A DNA stretch of 64,000 bases from DATFVA01 sp963774455 (GTDB lineage: Bacteria; Bacteroidota; Ignavibacteria; Ignavibacteriales; Ignavibacteriaceae). The notes under the pieces are model-generated. The model did no database searches, was not told the DNA's origin, and worked only from the letters and a program-made list of their open reading frames with translations. The stretch covers positions 248,001 to 312,000 of the forward strand of contig CAVZFD010000004.1 in the NCBI GenBank assembly GCA_963774455.1, in the 5' to 3' direction. Positions 60,807 to 64,000 of the stretch are shown in pieces. The position numbers were made by a program, and so were the translations under genes. Within the stretch, counting starts at the first letter, position 1. Each line of letters starts with the position of its first letter.

Positions 60807-62033
60807 CTATTTCATCAGGATCATTTTTTTTGTTTGAACAAATGTTTCTTTAGAATCCCTGGAGAAAGCTGTAATTCTGTACATGTAGATTCCTGAAGCG
60901 AGCCTTGAAGCGTCAAACTGATATTTTACTGTTCCAGCAGCCAGGGGCTCATTATTTATTAGCATCCCTATTTGCTGCCCTGTTATATCGTAGACAACTA
61001 AAGTGACATCGGAAGCATGCGAAAGTCCGAACGTTATATATGTAGACGGATTAAAAGGATTGGGAAAATTCTGGCCTAGAGAATACACCTCCGGTATAGA
61101 ATTATCTACGAGCTCCATGCTGGTTGAATTCGTTAAAATGAAGTTACCGTCAGATGCGTCAAAGATATTATTAAAATCAACGCTCATAATTTTTATGGTA
61201 TAATCATTTCCCGGTGTTATGGTATCGGGAACCGTCCACGCAAAGTAAGCATTGCTGGGGGTCGAATCAGCAATGGTAAAATAGAAACCCCCTCCCTTAA
61301 ATAACTGAATCGTAACTTCTTCATTAATATTATCCATCCATCTTATACCATGAGGTTCTCCTATAAGCCATTCTTCACCACCATTAGGTTCAGTAACTGC
61401 TATATAATTTCCTATTATAGTAAAATTACTGTCAGAAATATCGTTGATATTGCTGAAATCGACACTGGATATCTTAATTTTATAATCAGAGCCGTTCTGA
61501 AGGGTGTCAGGTATATACCATGTATAGTATGTATCACTCGGAGTGGAGTCAGCTATGGTATAGTAATAAGAACCGGATTTAAAGAGTTCGATCCTTACCT
61601 GTTCATTGATATTATCAATCCACCTTATAGCCTGGGAGGTTCCGGCCTTCGCAGTATCGCCGCCATTTGGTTCAGTAAGGGTTATATAATTTTCTATTAT
61701 TGTAAAATTGTTATCAGAGAAATCGGTGATAGCATTATTTAAGACACTGGTGATCTTTACTTTATAATCACTTCCGCCGCTGGTAGTATCGGCAACGTAC
61801 CAGGCATAGTAAGTGTCGCTCGGAGTTGAATCTATAATCGTATAATAAAATGAATCATTTTTATATAAATCTATCCTTACCTGTTCACTTATATTGTCTG
61901 TCCACGTGATGGCATAAGCTGCGCCTGCGGGGATACTTTCACTGCCATTAGGTGTGACTATGGTAATCTGCTGGGGAAAAGCATTGGCTGAAAATAATCC
62001 AAGCAAAAAAATAAAAAATGTAAAATATTTCAT
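60807..62033 (-). CDS. T9SS-secreted protein with three Ser/Thr-rich repeat domains
   Basis: The 408-residue protein has a signal peptide (KYFTFFIFLLGLFSANAF). Three tandem domains of about 95 residues each start like ITLTEPNGGDTAKAG and contain W-x-D-N-I-N-E-Q-V-x-I and SSVDFSNI elements (Kre9/GPI-anchored-type family). The C-terminus begins SLGQNFPNPFNPSTYITFG and ends in a beta domain with a basic KKMILMK tail, the type A sorting signal of the type IX secretion system. It is exported to the cell surface. A longer frame starts at 62084, but AAAGG 8 nt before this ATG and the signal peptide fix the start. Confidence 0.88.
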   Translation of the reverse strand: MKYFTFFIFLLGLFSANAFPQQITIVTPNGSESIPAGAAYAITWTDNISEQVRIDLYKNDSFYYTIIDSTPSDTYYAWYVADTTSGGSDYKVKITSVLNNAITDFSDNNFTIIENYITLTEPNGGDTAKAGTSQAIRWIDNINEQVRIELFKSGSYYYTIADSTPSDTYYTWYIPDTLQNGSDYKIKISSVDFSNINDISDSNFTIIGNYIAVTEPNGGEEWLIGEPHGIRWMDNINEEVTIQLFKGGGFYFTIADSTPSNAYFAWTVPDTITPGNDYTIKIMSVDFNNIFDASDGNFILTNSTSMELVDNSIPEVYSLGQNFPNPFNPSTYITFGLSHASDVTLVVYDITGQQIGMLINNEPLAAGTVKYQFDASRLASGIYMYRITAFSRDSKETFVQTKKMILMK

Positions 62034-62080
62034 ATTGATACCTTTATTTATGATGATTATGGTTCTTAAAAAAATAGCTT

Positions 62081-62593
62081 TCAATTTCTAATCCGGATTT
62101 CAAGAATGTGAAGATTCACTCCGGGATTTGTCCGGTAAATTCCTGCATTAGACATATGCTGAAACCGGTATCCTGCTATCAATGATTTAATCGGTGAAAA
62201 ATATATTCCTGCGTATGAAGTAAAGTTGAAGAGTCCTCCCAATTCGTTTGTGTTGAAGGAATGCCGGGTAATGAATGTAGGACTGATGCCAGCTTCAATA
62301 AAGGAATATTCCCTTGTAAAGTTTAATTCCAGACCCGGACCGGCGGAAAAGACCATGCCGTTTTGTGAAAAATCCTGAAGGACTCCGCTTGTTAATTCAA
62401 TTTTAGATTGGATAGAAATTTCCCGGGATAAAACTTTTTGATAAGGTAAATCCGTATCGACAAAGATTTCAAACTGCCTGAACCGGTTGTGCGGATGGAA
62501 GTTATTTACTCCTAGTCTGAAACCGATTGAGGTAATTTGTGCCTGGGCAGTCTGAATAATTAAAATAGAAATCAGTAAATAAAAGATTTTTAT
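62081..62593 (-). CDS. PagL-like (acyloxyacyl hydrolase family) outer-membrane protein, apparent ATA start
   Basis: From ATG 62356 the frame encodes only the last 91 residues, but it stays open upstream to a perfect signal peptide (KIFYLLISILIIQTAQAQ) that begins at ATA 62593-62591. A GGAG lies 6 nt before the ATA, and no ATG, GTG or TTG occurs between it and the upstream stop. The full protein would be 170 residues, the usual PagL size. The C-terminus has GYRFQHMSNAG, giving His146-x-Ser148 like the PagL catalytic pair. The expected Glu in the following NPG-x-E position is Asn160. PagL removes a 3-O acyl chain from lipid A; activity here is doubtful. Confidence 0.65.
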   Translation of the reverse strand: MKIFYLLISILIIQTAQAQITSIGFRLGVNNFHPHNRFRQFEIFVDTDLPYQKVLSREISIQSKIELTSGVLQDFSQNGMVFSAGPGLELNFTREYSFIEAGISPTFITRHSFNTNELGGLFNFTSYAGIYFSPIKSLIAGYRFQHMSNAGIYRTNPGVNLHILEIRIRN

Positions 62594-62760
62594 ATTTGGC
62601 TCCGGTTCTTTTAAAATTTAAACTATTTTAAGAAGAAACCGGAAATAATGATGTGATATAAAAAGAATTTAACAGGTGAGTTGATGACTGGCATTTTATC
62701 AGTTCCGGAAAAATGGCAGACTTTCCACCCCAAAGGAAGAGCGAAAGCGAGAATTTACGC

Positions 62761-64000
62761 TCAATTACCCGGAAGCGAGATTCCTTTTATCTTTCTGAAA
62801 AGAGAAACCGCATAAGAGTCCGTCATCCCCGATACAAAATCGGTAACCTTTAGTAATCTAATATAAAGATCATCATCGGGTCTGCTATCGGCACCAAGGA
62901 ACTGTTTAGGAAGAAGTTTTATCAGGTTCTTACTTTTCCATGAGGGTGTTCCTGCATAAGTTTCATTCACGGCATTTATAAATGCATCAAGGAGTCCGCC
63001 AAGAACCTCATACCCGGCCGCTTCTCTTTCAACAACACTCCGGTAGGAATAAATGTCTTTTTTAGAAATCGTTTTAATTTCCTCCAAATAAGGAGATGAT
63101 TCAATGAGGGAAATAAGGTCCTGTTCGAGTTCCCCATCAAGGATTTTCTGTTCATTTTCCATAAACATATCAGCAAGCTGAGTTACCGTATCATTGATAG
63201 CTTTTGCCCTCAGGTAACCAATTTTATCATTTTGGCTTCTGCCCTCATAGGAAGTCAGGCCGGTGGTAACCAGAGGCCGTAAAAGTTTTTCAGTATATTC
63301 AAACGTAAGCAGTCCGAGTCTGAATCCATCTTCCAGGTCCATAATTCTATAGCATATATCATCCGCAGCTTCAACCAGGAAAGAAAGTGGGTGTCGGCTC
63401 CAGCAGTAATCAGCTTTTGATCCTTTTTTAATTAACCCTGTTTCTTCGGCAACCTCTGCAAAAAGGTTCTTTTCAGCCTGGAAGAATCCAAACTTTTTAT
63501 AGAACTTACTCTTAGTTTCCTTATCACCTTTTTTCTGCTTCTGACTAAGAACAGACTCTTTGGGATACTTTGTAAAAGAAGCAAGAGCAGCGCAGGTAAG
63601 TTTCAATCCCCCACCTGAATGCGGGTTCTGCAGTTTGGTAATGATTCTGAAGCCCTGTGCATTACCCTCAAACTTCGTAAAGTCAATCCACTTCTTATTA
63701 TCATTGATTTCCTGCTCAAACGCTCTTCCGTTACCGTTCCTGAAATATTCTGCGATGGAATCCTCTCCCGAATGTCCGAAGGGGGGATTACCAATGTCAT
63801 GGGCGAGGCATGCTGCAGCTACAATTTCCCCGAAATGAAAGGACGAATATTTGCCGGCAAGTTCCTTATTCCTTTTTATAATCTTTTCACCTACAAGCGT
63901 ACCGAGTGATCTGCCCACACAGGATACCTCCAGACTATGGGTAAGTCTCGTATGAACAAAGTCATTCTTAGGTAAAGGGAACACCTGTGTTTTATCCTGC
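62761..64000 (-). CDS. dgt: Deoxyguanosinetriphosphate triphosphohydrolase family, partial (N-terminus outside window)
   Basis: The frame runs off the right edge, so the true start is outside; reading continues upstream through QDKTQV and then FPLPKND. About 412 residues are visible. The HD metal site is seen in TRLTHSLEVS (first His), AACLAHDIGNPPFGHSGED (His-Asp) and LVEAADDICYRIMDLED (final Asp). The enzyme hydrolyses dGTP or other dNTPs to the nucleoside and tripolyphosphate and so controls dNTP pools. The length and motif order match the 440-500 residue type. It is transcribed on the same strand as the PagL-like gene, 167 nt upstream of that gene's apparent start. Confidence 0.92.
   Translation of the reverse strand, partial: QDKTQVFPLPKNDFVHTRLTHSLEVSCVGRSLGTLVGEKIIKRNKELAGKYSSFHFGEIVAAACLAHDIGNPPFGHSGEDSIAEYFRNGNGRAFEQEINDNKKWIDFTKFEGNAQGFRIITKLQNPHSGGGLKLTCAALASFTKYPKESVLSQKQKKGDKETKSKFYKKFGFFQAEKNLFAEVAEETGLIKKGSKADYCWSRHPLSFLVEAADDICYRIMDLEDGFRLGLLTFEYTEKLLRPLVTTGLTSYEGRSQNDKIGYLRAKAINDTVTQLADMFMENEQKILDGELEQDLISLIESSPYLEEIKTISKKDIYSYRSVVEREAAGYEVLGGLLDAFINAVNETYAGTPSWKSKNLIKLLPKQFLGADSRPDDDLYIRLLKVTDFVSGMTDSYAVSLFRKIKGISLPGN

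Noticed and set aside
62684..62815. A 43-codon plus-strand frame with a possible AGGTGAG upstream, overlapping the end of dgt.
   Set aside because: No recognisable motif, partly antisense to dgt, and no supporting context; a chance frame is more likely.
1..64000. CRISPR arrays, tRNA or rRNA genes.
   Set aside because: No regularly spaced repeats and no cloverleaf-like or rRNA-like sequence was found by eye in the intergenic gaps.

Overview
The window is a compact, plus-strand-dominated chromosomal segment at moderately low GC. It most likely comes from the Bacteroidota/Chlorobi/Ignavibacteria side of the tree. The evidence is a type IX secretion C-terminal sorting domain with a QNFPNPFNPST-type start (60807-62033), a DUF2723 membrane protein, the alternative GlmU family typical of that group, FtsK next to LolA, and an RNase G with an acidic insertion in its S1 domain. 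A member of Ignavibacteria is my best guess, by inference only. TTG start codons are frequent. I see no tRNA, rRNA, CRISPR array, prophage or intact insertion sequence.

Layout. 1-7060: mixed small operons holding a partial DUF2723 protein, a frameshifted family 2 glycosyltransferase, an RluE-type pseudouridine synthase, MscL with a zinc ribbon, a YtxH protein, a TMEM175 channel, a carbonic-anhydrase-like protein, an ArsC-like protein and a zinc-ribbon protein. 7366-9653: an SLC13/RCK transporter, the decayed tail of an MscS channel, and a LapA-domain protein. 9716-20523: the classical translation/RNA cluster rimP-nusA-infB-rbfA-truB-ribF-rpsO-pnp, followed by RNase G/E behind a structured leader. 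20547-33475: a short transaldolase, gcvT, comB, ftsK, lolA, a flippase-like membrane protein, an outer-membrane barrel, uppP, a lipoprotein cyclophilin, an NSS amino-acid transporter with its 40-residue small subunit, holA, and an ECF sigma factor with its probable anti-sigma factor. 33628-39527: ribosomal protein L31 type B and a complete RND efflux system (adaptor, pump, TolC).

39528-60717: a long co-directional run with many 4-nt stop/start overlaps. It holds the alternative GlmU, rsmB, a RodZ-like protein, ligA, an unknown protein, a STAS protein, two tandem sodium/solute symporters, a HAD hydrolase, a 7TM-HD phosphodiesterase, a Xer recombinase, an M50 protease, a lipoprotein, an MsbA-type ABC exporter, an O-antigen-ligase-like protein and a GlmU-like nucleotidyltransferase. 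60750-64000 lies on the minus strand: a T9SS-secreted repeat protein, a PagL-like protein that appears to start at ATA, and a dGTPase cut by the window edge.

The most unusual object is the gene at 57138-59180. It has an O-antigen ligase membrane domain interrupted, just before its catalytic periplasmic segment, by about 285 residues that look like a seven-bladed beta-propeller. It sits directly after a lipid exporter and a propeller-like lipoprotein, so the group could be a glycolipid export and ligation module with a built-in extracytoplasmic binding or sensing domain. Other points of interest are the MscS and glycosyltransferase gene lesions, the ATA start, the terminator-like hairpin abutting rimP, the structured leader of the RNase gene, and a perfect 16-bp inverted repeat between convergent genes.
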